Assembly (NCBI RefSeq): GCF_015235415.1
Contig: NZ_JADGLL010000014.1
Coordinates: 1 to 64,000 of the forward strand
Length of the DNA stretch: 64,000 bases
Direction: 5' to 3'
From: Microbacterium paludicola
Lineage (GTDB): Bacteria; Actinomycetota; Actinomycetes; Actinomycetales; Microbacteriaceae
Shown here: positions 7,539 through 16,538 of the stretch, piece after piece
Numbering within the stretch: position 1 is the first letter of the stretch
Layout of the letters: each line of letters opens with the position of its first letter
Notes under the pieces: generated by a model
Database searches by the model: none
Seen by the model: only the letters and a program-made list of their open reading frames with translations
What the model was told of the DNA's origin: nothing
Made by a program: the position numbers and the translations under genes

Positions 7539-9018
7539 AGCCGACGAAATGCTCGACACTCTGCCAAGCGTCGCGGACCGCTTGGTGGTCCACAACATGG
7601 TGCGCATCATGTGCCGCCATGTTGAACCAGTAGAGCGAACCGGCCCGGACGTTCTTGCCTGAACCATCCATCAGCAAGTCGATCACGTTCCTCAGCCGCT
7701 GCTCAGACTGATAATACGTCTCGCGCACAACCCTCATCACCGGACCCAGCTCACCGCTGGCGGTCTTCCCCAGTGGGCGGGTGGCGAAGTGCCACTTCAC
7801 GCTTGCTTCGATCACACTGCGCATCAACACCGCGGCGGCGATCGGCCGATCTGCGAGTTCAAGGCCCCGAAGCTCGTTCAAGCGCTTCCGAATACCAATC
7901 GGAGCATGCTCGTAGGACAGACTCACGTGCAGGGTCTTAAGCGTGTCGGTGCCGTTCGGGCCGCGCCCTTGACGAGCCCCGTCTTCCCGACCACTAGCGG
8001 GGGGCGAATCGGGTGCTAGCCCACCGAAGCGGTCGTCGCGCGCAGAGCCCGTCGGGTTGCCGATGGACTCGTCGCTTTCCTGGCCCCGCGAAGGATCGTC
8101 GTCCGTCGACCCCGGTGATGCGGGCGACGCGGCGCTGCGCGGGGGGCGGTCGCCGGTCAGGTCGTAGAGGAGCGCCTCCATCTGCTCATCGAAGTCCACA
8201 GCGGTGCGCTTGGGGAACTTGCGTGAACTCAACTCGTTGCGGAAGTACTTCTCGACGAGGCGCTCGAGGGCCGCGACCTCCGCGGGGCTCGTCGGTGTTG
8301 AAACAGCTGCTCCGCTCTTGTCGAAGGCCAGACCAAGCACTCGTTGAATCTCCGGGCTCCCGTAGGCGTACTCGAACGCCGTCATCTTCAGTCTCGCGCT
8401 GGCGGCGTACTCCGCAAGCTTTGGATCGGAGAACGCGGCATCCTTGAGGATCCGGCGCACGTGGAATTGACGGACGAATGTCGACGGGTTCTTGATGCCC
8501 GGAAGCTCGCGCCGGATGTCGTCGATCGTATTGCCTGCTTCAAGCTGCGCGATGACGAACCGTGCTTGCTCATCGCGCCCCCATCCGCTCTTGGAGCGGC
8601 CGATATGCAAACGCGCCAGCAGCATCGCGGTCGACGGACGGTCAGGAGCCACCATCACTCGAACTCGCTCAGGCAGATCCTCAGCCTCGATCTCGTTGCG
8701 AAGCAGCAACCGCTCCAGATACTCGCGGGACTCACCAGGAGCGATGCTGGGATCGCGCAGAGCCTTCAGAGCCGTAACGCGGCGGTTGCCTTCCAAGACC
8801 ACGTAAGCACCGTCCTCCTCCACCGCCAGGATGAGTTCGTTGTCGACATACCGCTCGATGAGGATCTGTCGCGCAAGCGCTGCAACATCATGCTCTGCGA
8901 ACAGGTACGTGATCGCGGCGGACTCCGTCGGCAGGTCACCGTCGATTCGATAGTTCTGTCGATCGAGCCTGAGCTCCGAGATCGCAACTTCAACGATCGG
9001 GAACGGCGTGTACGGCAT
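7501..9018 (-). CDS. ParB/Srx-domain protein with possible HEPN-like C-terminus
   Basis: 505 aa. The N-terminal ParB/sulfiredoxin fold is marked by LVLEGNRR-type residues (YVVLEGNRRVTALKAL at about 92-107) and an upstream ISELRLDRQNYR strand-turn. Residues about 290-360 are a low-complexity, Asp/Ser/Gly-rich linker. The C-terminal 130 residues are all-helical (AAVLMRSVIEASVKWHF ... MAAHDAHHVVD) and resemble HEPN-like helical bundles, although no canonical R-x4-6-H pair is certain. ATG at 9018 has a good RBS (AGGAG). Similar ParB-domain ATPases or nucleases are frequent in defence islands. Convergent with the methylase. Function is inferred only. Confidence 0.7.
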   Translation of the reverse strand: MPYTPFPIVEVAISELRLDRQNYRIDGDLPTESAAITYLFAEHDVAALARQILIERYVDNELILAVEEDGAYVVLEGNRRVTALKALRDPSIAPGESREYLERLLLRNEIEAEDLPERVRVMVAPDRPSTAMLLARLHIGRSKSGWGRDEQARFVIAQLEAGNTIDDIRRELPGIKNPSTFVRQFHVRRILKDAAFSDPKLAEYAASARLKMTAFEYAYGSPEIQRVLGLAFDKSGAAVSTPTSPAEVAALERLVEKYFRNELSSRKFPKRTAVDFDEQMEALLYDLTGDRPPRSAASPASPGSTDDDPSRGQESDESIGNPTGSARDDRFGGLAPDSPPASGREDGARQGRGPNGTDTLKTLHVSLSYEHAPIGIRKRLNELRGLELADRPIAAAVLMRSVIEASVKWHFATRPLGKTASGELGPVMRVVRETYYQSEQRLRNVIDLLMDGSGKNVRAGSLYWFNMAAHDAHHVVDHQAVRDAWQSVEHFVGFMLTPAPSPDPS

Positions 9019-9219
9019 AAACCACTCCTGCAGATGGATGGATAGATCGAGTTCAGTATGTCTTGACCGAGCGACATCGGCATGTCAGCAGCGTGCCACC
9101 GGGCAGAGCCCAGTGAAGTCAGCGGTGATGCCTCGTCGCATCCATGCCGGCTTGGCTGAGCCCGCTTACGAGTGATGCTAGAGCTCCGGGCCCGCACCCC
9201 CTCGCCTACGGCCACGAAC

Positions 9220-10386
9220 TCATTCCGAGCGCAGAAGCTCCAGAGGTTGCACGCGACTGGCCACCCACGCCGGCACGAGGCCGCCCACGCCGCCCACGAC
9301 GAGCCCAATCAGGGGAGTGGCGAGGACGGAAGCCGGAAGCAGCATCTCCCACCCGGCGACCATCGTCACCGCACGCGCGACGAGCGCACCGAACAGAGTT
9401 CCTGTCACGGCGCCCACAAAGCCGAGAATGGATGCTTCCAGGAAGAACTGACTTCCGACACTGCCGGCCGATACGCCGAAGGCGCGTGAGACACCGATCT
9501 CCTTGCGACGCTCACCGATCGCGATCTGCATGGTGTTGCCGACCACGAAGATGCTCACCCCGACCATCACCCATGTCACAGCTGCAATGAGGCCCTGCGT
9601 CTCGGTCTCTAACCGCCCGCGCAGCTGCTGCGGGTCAGCCGGAGCAGCTGCCGATACGGCCGATGGATCCTGCGGCCAGAGCATCAGCGGCGCTTGCTGG
9701 GCAATCCACACGCTCAGATCGGTGCGGACGTTTGCTTCGATCACACGGACCGGAAGATTCGGAGTCAGGCTGGGCAATAGTTGAGGAGGAACGATCACTG
9801 CCGTTGTCAGCAGCGCGCTGTCGCCGTTCTCAGTGATCACACCGGTGACGGTGGCTTGGCGCCCATTGAGTGTGACGCTGTTGTCGCCGGGCCGGGCGGA
9901 GACTCCCAGCGCCTCCGCGATACGTCTACCCAGAACCACCTGAGCTGGGTCCTTTTCCAGCACGGTCACCGACGGGAACCCTCCTCCGTCGATCAACGCG
10001 ATGTCGCGACTGAGGAGGCCCTGTTCCGTTGCGACCGCGATTGACGTCGTTACGGGGGCGGCACTTGCGCTCGACGTCAGCGTTGCTGACACTCCGGTGC
10101 TGTCGGAACTCGTTATCGTGCCCCCGCCGAGCACGCCCTCGGTCGAGAGCAGGCGGCTCATGAGGTCCAGTTCTGGGATGCTCCACGATGACGGCGGCAG
10201 AGCCAGTTGCACCCGGCTAACGTCTCCGTTCCCAAGTGACCGCAGGATGGCGTTGCTCGAGCCAAGTGAGAGGGCGAGCATCACAACAAAGCTGGCAGCG
10301 CTGAGAGCCACCGCCACAACGACCAGCAAGTTCCTTCGCCACCGCCCCCGGACGCCGTTCAAGGCCCGTTCGATGATGAAGATCAT
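9220..10386 (-). CDS. MacB/FtsX-type ABC transporter permease
   Basis: 388-aa permease with the MacB/LolC layout: one membrane helix at the N-terminus (about 20-45), a large extracellular domain (about 50-260), and three helices at the C-terminus (about 265-290, 315-345, 355-375). IGVSRAFGVSAGSV resembles the IGxxRAxG motif of FtsX permeases. The start overlaps the ATPase stop (ATGA). With the neighbouring ATPase and adaptor it forms a tripartite exporter that acts mechanically on substrates outside the membrane, such as peptides or lipoproteins. Confidence 0.88.
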   Translation of the reverse strand: MIFIIERALNGVRGRWRRNLLVVVAVALSAASFVVMLALSLGSSNAILRSLGNGDVSRVQLALPPSSWSIPELDLMSRLLSTEGVLGGGTITSSDSTGVSATLTSSASAAPVTTSIAVATEQGLLSRDIALIDGGGFPSVTVLEKDPAQVVLGRRIAEALGVSARPGDNSVTLNGRQATVTGVITENGDSALLTTAVIVPPQLLPSLTPNLPVRVIEANVRTDLSVWIAQQAPLMLWPQDPSAVSAAAPADPQQLRGRLETETQGLIAAVTWVMVGVSIFVVGNTMQIAIGERRKEIGVSRAFGVSAGSVGSQFFLEASILGFVGAVTGTLFGALVARAVTMVAGWEMLLPASVLATPLIGLVVGGVGGLVPAWVASRVQPLELLRSE

Positions 10387-11057
10387 CGGATGCGCTCAAT
10401 CGTGCAGCCGTCACTCACGGTGATCACTCTGGAGCATGACGCCGCGACGTCCGGGTCATGAGTGACGATGATCATCGCGCCTTCGGGTGTGCGTTCCTCG
10501 GTCAGGAGCGCAAGGACGGAGGCGCTGTTCCGTGAGTCGAGATTCCCCGTGGGTTCGTCGCACAGAAGCAAAGCTGGACGAACGGCAGTCGCCCGCGCTA
10601 TGGCAACGCGTTGTTGCTCTCCACCAGACAGTGTCGATGGATACGCGTCACTCCTGTGATGCAATCCGACTCGGGAGAGAGCCCTTTCCGCTCGTTCCGC
10701 CGCCACGAGCTTGCCCATGCCACGCGCCCGGAGACCGAGCTCGACATTCTGACGAGCAGTGAGGTGCGGCACAAGGTGAAACGCTTGGAATACGAAGCCG
10801 ATCGCGGTCCTGCGCAAGGCCGTCTGCTGGGACGGAGCCATCCGGCGAACATCATGCCCCATGAAGACGTGCTCGCCGGATGATGCCGAGTCGAGCAGGC
10901 CGATCAGCGACAGCAATGTCGACTTGCCCGCTCCACTCGGCCCGACCAAAGCGAGCGTTTCACCCCGCCCAAGCTCAAGAGAAGCGTCCCGTAGCGCAAC
11001 GATGCCATGGGGAAATGACCTGCTCAACGAGCGTATAGACAGCAACGCGTCACTCAC
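10383..11057 (-). CDS. MacB/LolD-type ABC transporter ATPase
   Basis: 224-aa ATP-binding subunit. Walker A GPSGAGKS at about 39-46, signature [14 protein letters not shown] at about 141-154, Walker [15 protein letters not shown], and the H-loop VTHD. The TGNLDS sequence after Walker B is typical of the MacB/LolD exporter group. GTG start at 11057. It is coupled to the permease gene by a 4-bp overlap and follows the adaptor gene by a few bases. Energises the exporter. Confidence 0.92.
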   Translation of the reverse strand: MSDALLSIRSLSRSFPHGIVALRDASLELGRGETLALVGPSGAGKSTLLSLIGLLDSASSGEHVFMGHDVRRMAPSQQTALRRTAIGFVFQAFHLVPHLTARQNVELGLRARGMGKLVAAERAERALSRVGLHHRSDAYPSTLSGGEQQRVAIARATAVRPALLLCDEPTGNLDSRNSASVLALLTEERTPEGAMIIVTHDPDVAASCSRVITVSDGCTIERIR

Positions 11058-11063
11058 GGGCGC

Positions 11064-12173
11064 TCATCCGTCCGTCGGGAGGCGCCCCGACAGTACGACC
11101 TTGGTTCCTTCGGTCACACTGTCGGACAAGAAGGTGCAGTATCCCGAGGCACAGATGTCCAGATCGATCTCGACTTCTGCCCCGGTGTCGAGCAAGAGCA
11201 CTGGCCGCCCATCTCCCTCAGGGTCCCTGACGGCCGCACCTTCGATGCGAAGCGCACCGGGAGCGGACGCTGCGATGATGACTCGTCCAGTTCCGTCGGT
11301 GCCCGGGGCCGGATCGGTCGCATCGCCGATGTCAACCGCGAACCGCGCGAGGGACGCCACTTCCGACTCGCCTTCTTCCCCCTGCTCCTCGGCTTGAAGC
11401 CTCGGTCCCAGAGTGGCGGTGGGAATGCCTTCGATGTCGGTCTCAACCCGCATCCCTGTCTCGAGACGCTCAGCATCGACCAAGGCAACCTCTAGGGTCA
11501 CCGAGCTGGGCTGCGCGGCGAGCATGCACAGAGGCCCGTCTATGACTTCGCCGACGGCCCCACATTGGTCCATGGGCACGGCTGGGAAACCAGGAACGAA
11601 GACGAACTGGCCTCGTGGCACAGTTGTCCTCGCCGGATCCACATCAACGGCGCCGCCGGCGTCGTCTACGGGCGTGGCGTCATGATCGACGAGGAAGGCA
11701 TAAACTCCCTCAGCCGTCGCGTCTCCGTACACGCCATCCAACGGCCCTACGTTATAGCCCATCGCGTTCAGTGCCGTCTGAAGCTGCAACACGTCGGCGC
11801 CCACCGAATCGTGCGCGATGTGCCGGTAGATGGGCACATCGCCCTCTAACGCGAAGATTGGGGACTCGTCCACCGTCGCCAGCACGGCCCCGTTCTCCAC
11901 AACTGGGACTCCCGCCTTGCTCCCTGCCCTTGTCACGACGCCTGAAGCGGTGACGCTGATCATCGAATCAGCTTGCACGTCGACTCGCCCGCTCACCTCA
12001 TCGGCCAGAACATCGCTTGTGACCGCAGCCATGACGAGGGCTTCCTCGCGATCCGCCGGCTCCTGTGCGGCACGAGCCTGAAGCGCGAGCCCGACAACGA
12101 GCACGCTGACCACCGCGACGACAACGATTGCCGCTCCGGCCAATGCCGTCAGGAAGACTCGCGCGCGGCTCAT
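11064..12173 (-). CDS. Exporter adaptor with peptidoglycan-binding domain
   Basis: 369 aa. One N-terminal membrane anchor (about residues 7-30), then a periplasm-side body with a PG_binding_1 repeat: VLQLQTALNAMGYNVGPLDG and YGDATAEGVYAF at about 145-185. The remainder is beta-rich, as in membrane-fusion proteins of MacA type. I start at ATG 12173 because the upstream open frame is antisense to the lipoprotein gene. In actinobacteria such adaptors with a peptidoglycan-binding module accompany MacB-like exporters and link the transporter to the wall. Part of a four-gene operon beginning with the lipoprotein at 13083. Confidence 0.78.
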   Translation of the reverse strand: MSRARVFLTALAGAAIVVVAVVSVLVVGLALQARAAQEPADREEALVMAAVTSDVLADEVSGRVDVQADSMISVTASGVVTRAGSKAGVPVVENGAVLATVDESPIFALEGDVPIYRHIAHDSVGADVLQLQTALNAMGYNVGPLDGVYGDATAEGVYAFLVDHDATPVDDAGGAVDVDPARTTVPRGQFVFVPGFPAVPMDQCGAVGEVIDGPLCMLAAQPSSVTLEVALVDAERLETGMRVETDIEGIPTATLGPRLQAEEQGEEGESEVASLARFAVDIGDATDPAPGTDGTGRVIIAASAPGALRIEGAAVRDPEGDGRPVLLLDTGAEVEIDLDICASGYCTFLSDSVTEGTKVVLSGRLPTDG

Positions 12174-12174
12174 G

Positions 12175-13083
12175 TCAACCCTCACCTCGAATGACCGCTT
12201 GCGCGTTCTCGACACTTTGCTTGACGAGCTCCTGCAACTCCAGGATTCGGGCCTCATTCTCGAGTAGCCAAGAGCCGATGGACCGTGCCGCCTCACGACG
12301 TATCGCATCGGCAAGTCCACTGTCGACCTGGCAGCGGTAATCGGCGACAGCCAAGTTGCGCTCAGGCGTGTCAGGCGCCTGACCGTACTGGCGGTACTGG
12401 CCGAACTCCTGCTCAGCGAGCAACTCGGCCCCCAAGCCCTCCACTTCGTAGCCCTGCCCGACCATGCAGGCCTCATATTCAGTGGTCTCCGCCTGAACCG
12501 GTAGATCGGCCACCTTCTCCGCCATGACCGCGTTCACCTCGTTGACGAACAGCTCCGCTTCCATCGCGCGTTCGAGGGAACCAAAGATATGCTCGTCGCT
12601 CTGCGCCTCGCATCCCGTGTCCGAGCGCGAAAAGGTTGCCCCGTTGGCGGTGGTGTACTCGGCCAGGGAGGTGCCGTCGCCCCGGAGGACTTCGTAGAAG
12701 CGATCTGCCGCCGAGTCACTGAGCGTCGCGGCGTACGCATCAAGAGGATGTTGCACGTCGGGGGCGTACGTCGATGCGTAGCCGCTGGATCTGGCCTGCT
12801 CCTCGCTACCCCAGACGCCGACCACGGAGCCGTATTGCGCGCGTGAGCTCATAGTGGTGACCGCGCCGCGGGGCATCTCGAACCCGGCGTCACGGACGCA
12901 TTGCTCCCGAAGGATCGTGCGGGCGGCGGTGATGTCGCCAGGGAGCGCGGAGAGCGTTCCTACGGCGGACACCACTCGATCCGGGGGCTCGGGCTGGGCG
13001 GCGCCGCAACCAGACAGCAGAAGGCCAATGGCCAGTGCCGACACTGACGCACCGGCGGTCACAACCCGATTCATGTTGCCCAT
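12175..13083 (-). CDS. Lipoprotein, first gene of the exporter operon
   Basis: 302-aa predicted lipoprotein. Signal peptide with lipobox LLSGCG (lipidation Cys at about 26). The mature part is acidic and helical with several cysteines (for example REQCVRDAGFE, YEACMVGQGY, DYRCQVDSG), which suggests disulfide bonds outside the cell. It directly precedes the adaptor, ATPase and permease genes. It is likely an extracellular component or sensor of that exporter, or a bacteriocin-immunity type lipoprotein. No family recognised. Confidence 0.75.
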   Translation of the reverse strand: MGNMNRVVTAGASVSALAIGLLLSGCGAAQPEPPDRVVSAVGTLSALPGDITAARTILREQCVRDAGFEMPRGAVTTMSSRAQYGSVVGVWGSEEQARSSGYASTYAPDVQHPLDAYAATLSDSAADRFYEVLRGDGTSLAEYTTANGATFSRSDTGCEAQSDEHIFGSLERAMEAELFVNEVNAVMAEKVADLPVQAETTEYEACMVGQGYEVEGLGAELLAEQEFGQYRQYGQAPDTPERNLAVADYRCQVDSGLADAIRREAARSIGSWLLENEARILELQELVKQSVENAQAVIRGEG

Positions 13084-13206
13084 CGTCGCGCACGCTCGAA
13101 GGAATTACAACATGGTGTGTATTGACTGGGAATCGGCTGATCGCAATACTCAGCCTTGGGTGGCTCCCCCGAGCCTCCTGACCACCCAACGAGAAGGAAT
13201 CAACTC

Positions 13207-13539
13207 ATGAAGAACATCAAGACCAGGGCCTCCCTCGGCCTGCTCCTCGCCGCCGGGCTCACGCTCGGCGGCGGCGTGGCCGCGAACGCGGGCGTCCTGG
13301 ACGTCTGGGACCGCCCCAACTTCACGGGCACGCTGATCGGCAGCGGCACGACGGCGGTCGTCGACGTGCCCGACGACCGTACGCGTTCGGCGCGCAACGG
13401 GTCCGGCTTCGGGTACTCGGCGCGCAAGTGGGTCGTGGCGCCGATCTCGTCGACGGAGTTCACGTACATCCCGCACGGCTACCAGCTGTCGGACTTCGGC
13501 TCCGGGAACTCGGTCGATCACTTCGACCGTGTGATCTGA
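13207..13539 (+). CDS. Secreted small protein (peptidase-inhibitor/crystallin-like)
   Basis: 110 aa with a classical signal peptide (residues 1-29, cleavage after ANA). The mature 80 residues (VWDRPNFTGTLIGSG, then FTYIPHGYQLSDFGSG) resemble the beta-gamma-crystallin or I36 peptidase-inhibitor family of actinobacteria, whose members contain YxxxxFxG motifs; here only a degenerate version is seen and the usual cysteines are absent. ATG at 13207 with GAAGGA upstream. A strong terminator follows. It is transcribed divergently from the exporter operon and could be its exported partner or an unrelated secreted protein. Confidence 0.65.
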   Translation: MKNIKTRASLGLLLAAGLTLGGGVAANAGVLDVWDRPNFTGTLIGSGTTAVVDVPDDRTRSARNGSGFGYSARKWVVAPISSTEFTYIPHGYQLSDFGSGNSVDHFDRVI

Positions 13540-13562
13540 GCCGGCACACCGAGCCTGCCAGT

Positions 13563-13592
13563 GGGGCCTGAGACGGAGTCGTCTCAGGCCCC
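13563..13592. terminator. Hairpin terminator, likely bidirectional
   Basis: GGGGCCTGAGAC, loop GGAGTC, GTCTCAGGCCCC: a perfect 12-bp stem lying between the convergent secreted-protein gene (ends 13539) and lipoprotein gene (ends 13602). No long T-run, as is common in high-GC actinobacteria. Confidence 0.8.
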
Positions 13593-13601
13593 TCCAGCGC
13601 C

Positions 13602-14009
13602 TTACAGACGGGGAGCTATCGACGCCGCGTTGCCGCACACGACGCCATCCTGTAGCGCTCCGTCCTCGATCTCTTCCTTGGCATCCCCGTCAAGGAACTC
13701 CTCCGCCACGACCCGGAGAACCACGTTCTTGGTCACCGCGGGGTCAATGGCTGGAGTGTCGGCACAGATCGCCACGATGATCCAGCCAGTCTCGTCAGGG
13801 CGCACCTGGTTGGCGTCGCGGGGCAGTTCCCCCAGTCGATCGTCCTGCGTGAGGCTCAGCGTGTAGACCTCGTCCTTCACAGCTGGGAATGTCTCGAGCG
13901 GCGTGCCCAAGTGGGTCGCGAGGGTGTTCTCGACGGGCGCGCAGGCGCTGACAGTCACCAGCGTTGCGGCACCGAGAAGCATTACAGCAGTCACCCGAAA
14001 CTTATTCAT
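13602..14009 (-). CDS. Small lipoprotein
   Basis: 135 aa with lipobox VSAC (lipidated Cys at about 23) after a 22-residue signal peptide. The mature protein is acidic with two further cysteines (ICADTP, VVCGNA). Resembles the many short surface lipoproteins of Microbacteriaceae; no known domain. Ends at the shared terminator opposite the secreted-protein gene. Confidence 0.72.
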   Translation of the reverse strand: MNKFRVTAVMLLGAATLVTVSACAPVENTLATHLGTPLETFPAVKDEVYTLSLTQDDRLGELPRDANQVRPDETGWIIVAICADTPAIDPAVTKNVVLRVVAEEFLDGDAKEEIEDGALQDGVVCGNAASIAPRL

Positions 14010-14075
14010 GCGGCCATGATGCCATCTGAGCAGGGATGAGCCAATGGGCCAGCGCTGCGCCGATCACAACAACCG

Positions 14076-14918
14076 TCAGCGCGGCGCGATACCAGGCTGT
14101 GCGATGATGTCCCGCAACGAGATCTTCGACGATCGGGGACGCGCCCCTAGCGTGCTACCCCCGGTTACGTCCAGCGCCGTTCCTGTGGTCCGCCCAGCGT
14201 GAGGCGAGAGCAGGAAGGCCACCGCGTCCGCGACGGGAGCCGGTGATGCGATCCCTCCGAGCAGCGCGTAAGTGCTGACATACTCGCGCACTCCGGGCAC
14301 AGCCAAAGCCGGATGTCCGTTATCCGTGAAGCCCGGGATCACCGTATTGATGCGGATGCCTCGAGGAGCGAGCGCCTCGGCGGCGTTGCGTGTGAGTGAC
14401 TCCAGCGCAGCCTTGCTCATCGCATACACGATGTCGCCAGCACTTGAGAAGTGGGCGCCCGCAGAGGACACATTCACGATCGAACCGCCAGAGGACATGC
14501 GCGCGGACAGTTGTTGTGTCAGGAACAGCGGCGCCCGGGTGTTGAGTGCGAAGTAGAGATCGAATTGTTCCGGTGAGGCGTCGTCGAAAGACGGCCCCAA
14601 GAGCCGGGCTGCGTTGTTCACCAGCCCGTGAAGGCTTAGTCCGGGAGTAGCCTCGAGGATCTGGTCGACATGCGCGACGAGGTCGCCGACTCCAGATGGT
14701 TCTGTCAAGTCCGCCTGTGCGATGAACGCTCGCGCACCCCCCGCTCCGATCTCCTCCGCGAGGGTGCGCGCTGCGGACTCGTTGCGGTGGTAGTGAAGCA
14801 CGACTGCGTGGCCGGAGGCGACAAGTCCGCGTACGATCGCCCGCCCAATACCACCGGACGCGCCGGTAATGACGACAAGATCCTGAACTCCGTGATCGCG
14901 TCCAGTTGGGGTTGTCAC
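14076..14918 (-). CDS. SDR-family NAD(P)-dependent oxidoreductase
   Basis: 280-aa short-chain dehydrogenase. TGASGGIG at 19-26 binds the nucleotide, NNAA at about 101-104, and the catalytic Ser 151/152, Tyr 165 and Lys 169 (YAMSK) are all present. GTG at 14918 overlaps the stop of the regulator gene (GTGA), which fixes the start. In gamma-butyrolactone systems a reductase acts on the product of an AfsA-like enzyme; the AvrD/AfsA-like gene is two genes upstream in the same operon, so this SDR is the probable ketoreductase of a small-signal pathway. A general metabolic SDR cannot be excluded. Confidence 0.85.
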   Translation of the reverse strand: MTTPTGRDHGVQDLVVITGASGGIGRAIVRGLVASGHAVVLHYHRNESAARTLAEEIGAGGARAFIAQADLTEPSGVGDLVAHVDQILEATPGLSLHGLVNNAARLLGPSFDDASPEQFDLYFALNTRAPLFLTQQLSARMSSGGSIVNVSSAGAHFSSAGDIVYAMSKAALESLTRNAAEALAPRGIRINTVIPGFTDNGHPALAVPGVREYVSTYALLGGIASPAPVADAVAFLLSPHAGRTTGTALDVTGGSTLGARPRSSKISLRDIIAQPGIAPR

Positions 14919-15505
14919 GCGAACTCCACGACGAGTTCGAGGATGTCTGATGCCGTCTGCGCCAGCATCTCGGGCGCGGAGTCCCAGTCGCCACTGAACG
15001 CGATCAGGTCCTTCGTTCCCATCCCGGAGGCGACGATCAACCACGTGCCGCGTTCGATTCCAATCGCGAGGCGGCGCCCCGCAGCCAACTCCTCCTCAAG
15101 TTGTCCTCGTACGAACGATTGCCAGGTCTGGAAGGGATCAATTCTCCGATCGGGGAACTGCTCGCGCGACTCGCTGGCGATTCTCACTCCAGCTCGCACC
15201 ACGATGTCTGCGGCGAGGTTTTCCCCTACGAGGCGGAACGCCGCGACTATCCGACGAACCGGGCTGTGCTCCAGCTCGGCACGACGCTGGACGTCGCGCA
15301 TGCTGGCCCGCTCGTGATCGAGAACGTCAGCCGCCAGTCGGCGGATTGAGGGGTAGTCGTTCGCGACCTCCTCCAGCGTGACATCTGCGGCCTTGGCGAC
15401 GTCGGAGAGCTGAACTGAGTTCAGCGGATGGCGCGCCAACAGATCGGCACCGGCTGTGAGCACCGCCATCCGCGGGGTCGATTCAGTCGACACGTCAGTA
15501 GTCAC
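14915..15505 (-). CDS. TetR-type regulator resembling butyrolactone receptors
   Basis: 196 aa. N-terminal TetR helix-turn-helix (QLSDVAKAADVTLEEVANDY at about 32-51, ending in the YP-x-I-RR position of the recognition helix). The ligand-binding part includes DIVVRAGVRIASE, which resembles the conserved VVRAG(I/L)R stretch of ArpA/ScbR-type gamma-butyrolactone receptors. It sits between, and overlaps with, the AvrD/AfsA-like gene (ATGA-type overlap at 15502-15505) and the SDR gene. Synthase plus reductase plus receptor in one operon is the layout of actinobacterial autoregulator systems. Confidence 0.78.
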   Translation of the reverse strand: MTTDVSTESTPRMAVLTAGADLLARHPLNSVQLSDVAKAADVTLEEVANDYPSIRRLAADVLDHERASMRDVQRRAELEHSPVRRIVAAFRLVGENLAADIVVRAGVRIASESREQFPDRRIDPFQTWQSFVRGQLEEELAAGRRLAIGIERGTWLIVASGMGTKDLIAFSGDWDSAPEMLAQTASDILELVVEFA

Positions 15506-16470
15506 CGCTCTCGCTCGGTGTATGCCAACGTCGCGCCGGCGACGACGCCTGTAGATGCGACGGATTCCACGCGCACGTCGTGGATGCGCCGATCACCCCG
15601 CGAGACGACCGTGTCGCGGACCAAAGTGGTCGCTGTGCGGTATGCCGAGGGAAGGGGCTCGGGGCGTGCCGGGAGATCGATCGACATCGTTCGCATCCAA
15701 AGGTTGTCGATGCTGGCTCGGGAGCGGCGGCCGGCCTCGTATATCACCGCCTGAGTGAGTTGCCCCATCGTGACGAGATAGTCAATCGCAGTAAGGGACG
15801 GCCAGAAGGCGCCCTCGATGCCGGCAGCGACACTGCTCGCAAGTTCGGAAAGCTGCGCTTGGTGCTCACCCTTGAGCGTGAGGCCGACCGCGTCCCAGGA
15901 CACCAGGGTCGATTCGGTTTCGATCGACTGGTAGAGGTCGCCGTACACCGATTCAGAGATTGGAGCGTCGGCGGCTTCAGAGATTGGAGCGTCGGCGGCC
16001 GGGAGCGAAGCGTCCCCGGGGGCGAGCCCCAGCGATGCGCGGATGTTCCCCACGAGGGCGTGGACGGTGGGTTCGCGAGGACCGATCTCCAAGCTGATCG
16101 GCACGTGCTCGAGTTGGGTCCAGGGCTCAGCGCCAGCCCGCAAGCGCACGCTCCGCAAGACAGCACGTCCTTGCGACGCACGAACCGCCTCCTGCCGCGC
16201 GAGGAGAGGCAGGATGATCGCATCCACGGAACTCAGGTGCGGCTGACGCGGCGTTCCCTTGCCGTCGACCGACCAGCCTTTCGGATACACAACCTGCCCG
16301 ATCGCCGACAGGTGTTGGAGCGGCGCGAGGGGAAGTCCGATCTCGCGGATCCGGTGACGCACTCCTCTGTAGCCTGCGGCGAAATAGCGTCCACGAGCGG
16401 GGCCCAGTGCTCCCTCGAGGGTGAGCTGTCGGAACCCAACGTCTGACCTGTTCGGCACCATGGCGCTCAC
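15502..16470 (-). CDS. AvrD/AfsA-like protein, probable signal synthase
   Basis: 322 aa. The N-terminus GALGPARGRYFAAGYRGVRH matches the AvrD family, whose Pseudomonas member directs synthesis of syringolides (acyl glycolipid elicitors); the family shares the hotdog fold of AfsA, the A-factor synthase. A central insert contains a 24-bp tandem duplication encoding APISE(A/S) repeats. The start is either GTG 16470 or ATG 16461. Its operon with a GBL-receptor-like regulator and an SDR supports synthesis of a butenolide-like signal. The substrate is probably a beta-ketoacyl thioester from fatty acid synthesis (inference from the family). Confidence 0.72.
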   Translation of the reverse strand: MSAMVPNRSDVGFRQLTLEGALGPARGRYFAAGYRGVRHRIREIGLPLAPLQHLSAIGQVVYPKGWSVDGKGTPRQPHLSSVDAIILPLLARQEAVRASQGRAVLRSVRLRAGAEPWTQLEHVPISLEIGPREPTVHALVGNIRASLGLAPGDASLPAADAPISEAADAPISESVYGDLYQSIETESTLVSWDAVGLTLKGEHQAQLSELASSVAAGIEGAFWPSLTAIDYLVTMGQLTQAVIYEAGRRSRASIDNLWMRTMSIDLPARPEPLPSAYRTATTLVRDTVVSRGDRRIHDVRVESVASTGVVAGATLAYTERER

Positions 16471-16481
16471 ATTACAGACCC

Positions 16482-16501
16482 AACTGTATGTGTGGACAGT
16501 T
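16482..16501. promoter_or_regulatory. Inverted-repeat operator between the divergent regulator genes
   Basis: AACTGT, 8 bp, ACAGTT lies in the 68-bp space between the AvrD-like operon and the second TetR gene. TetR proteins bind such palindromes, so either regulator of the cluster may act here and control both directions. Confidence 0.5.
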
Positions 16502-16538
16502 CCAGTCGAGACAGACGCCTCGCTGATACGGTTGCGGG

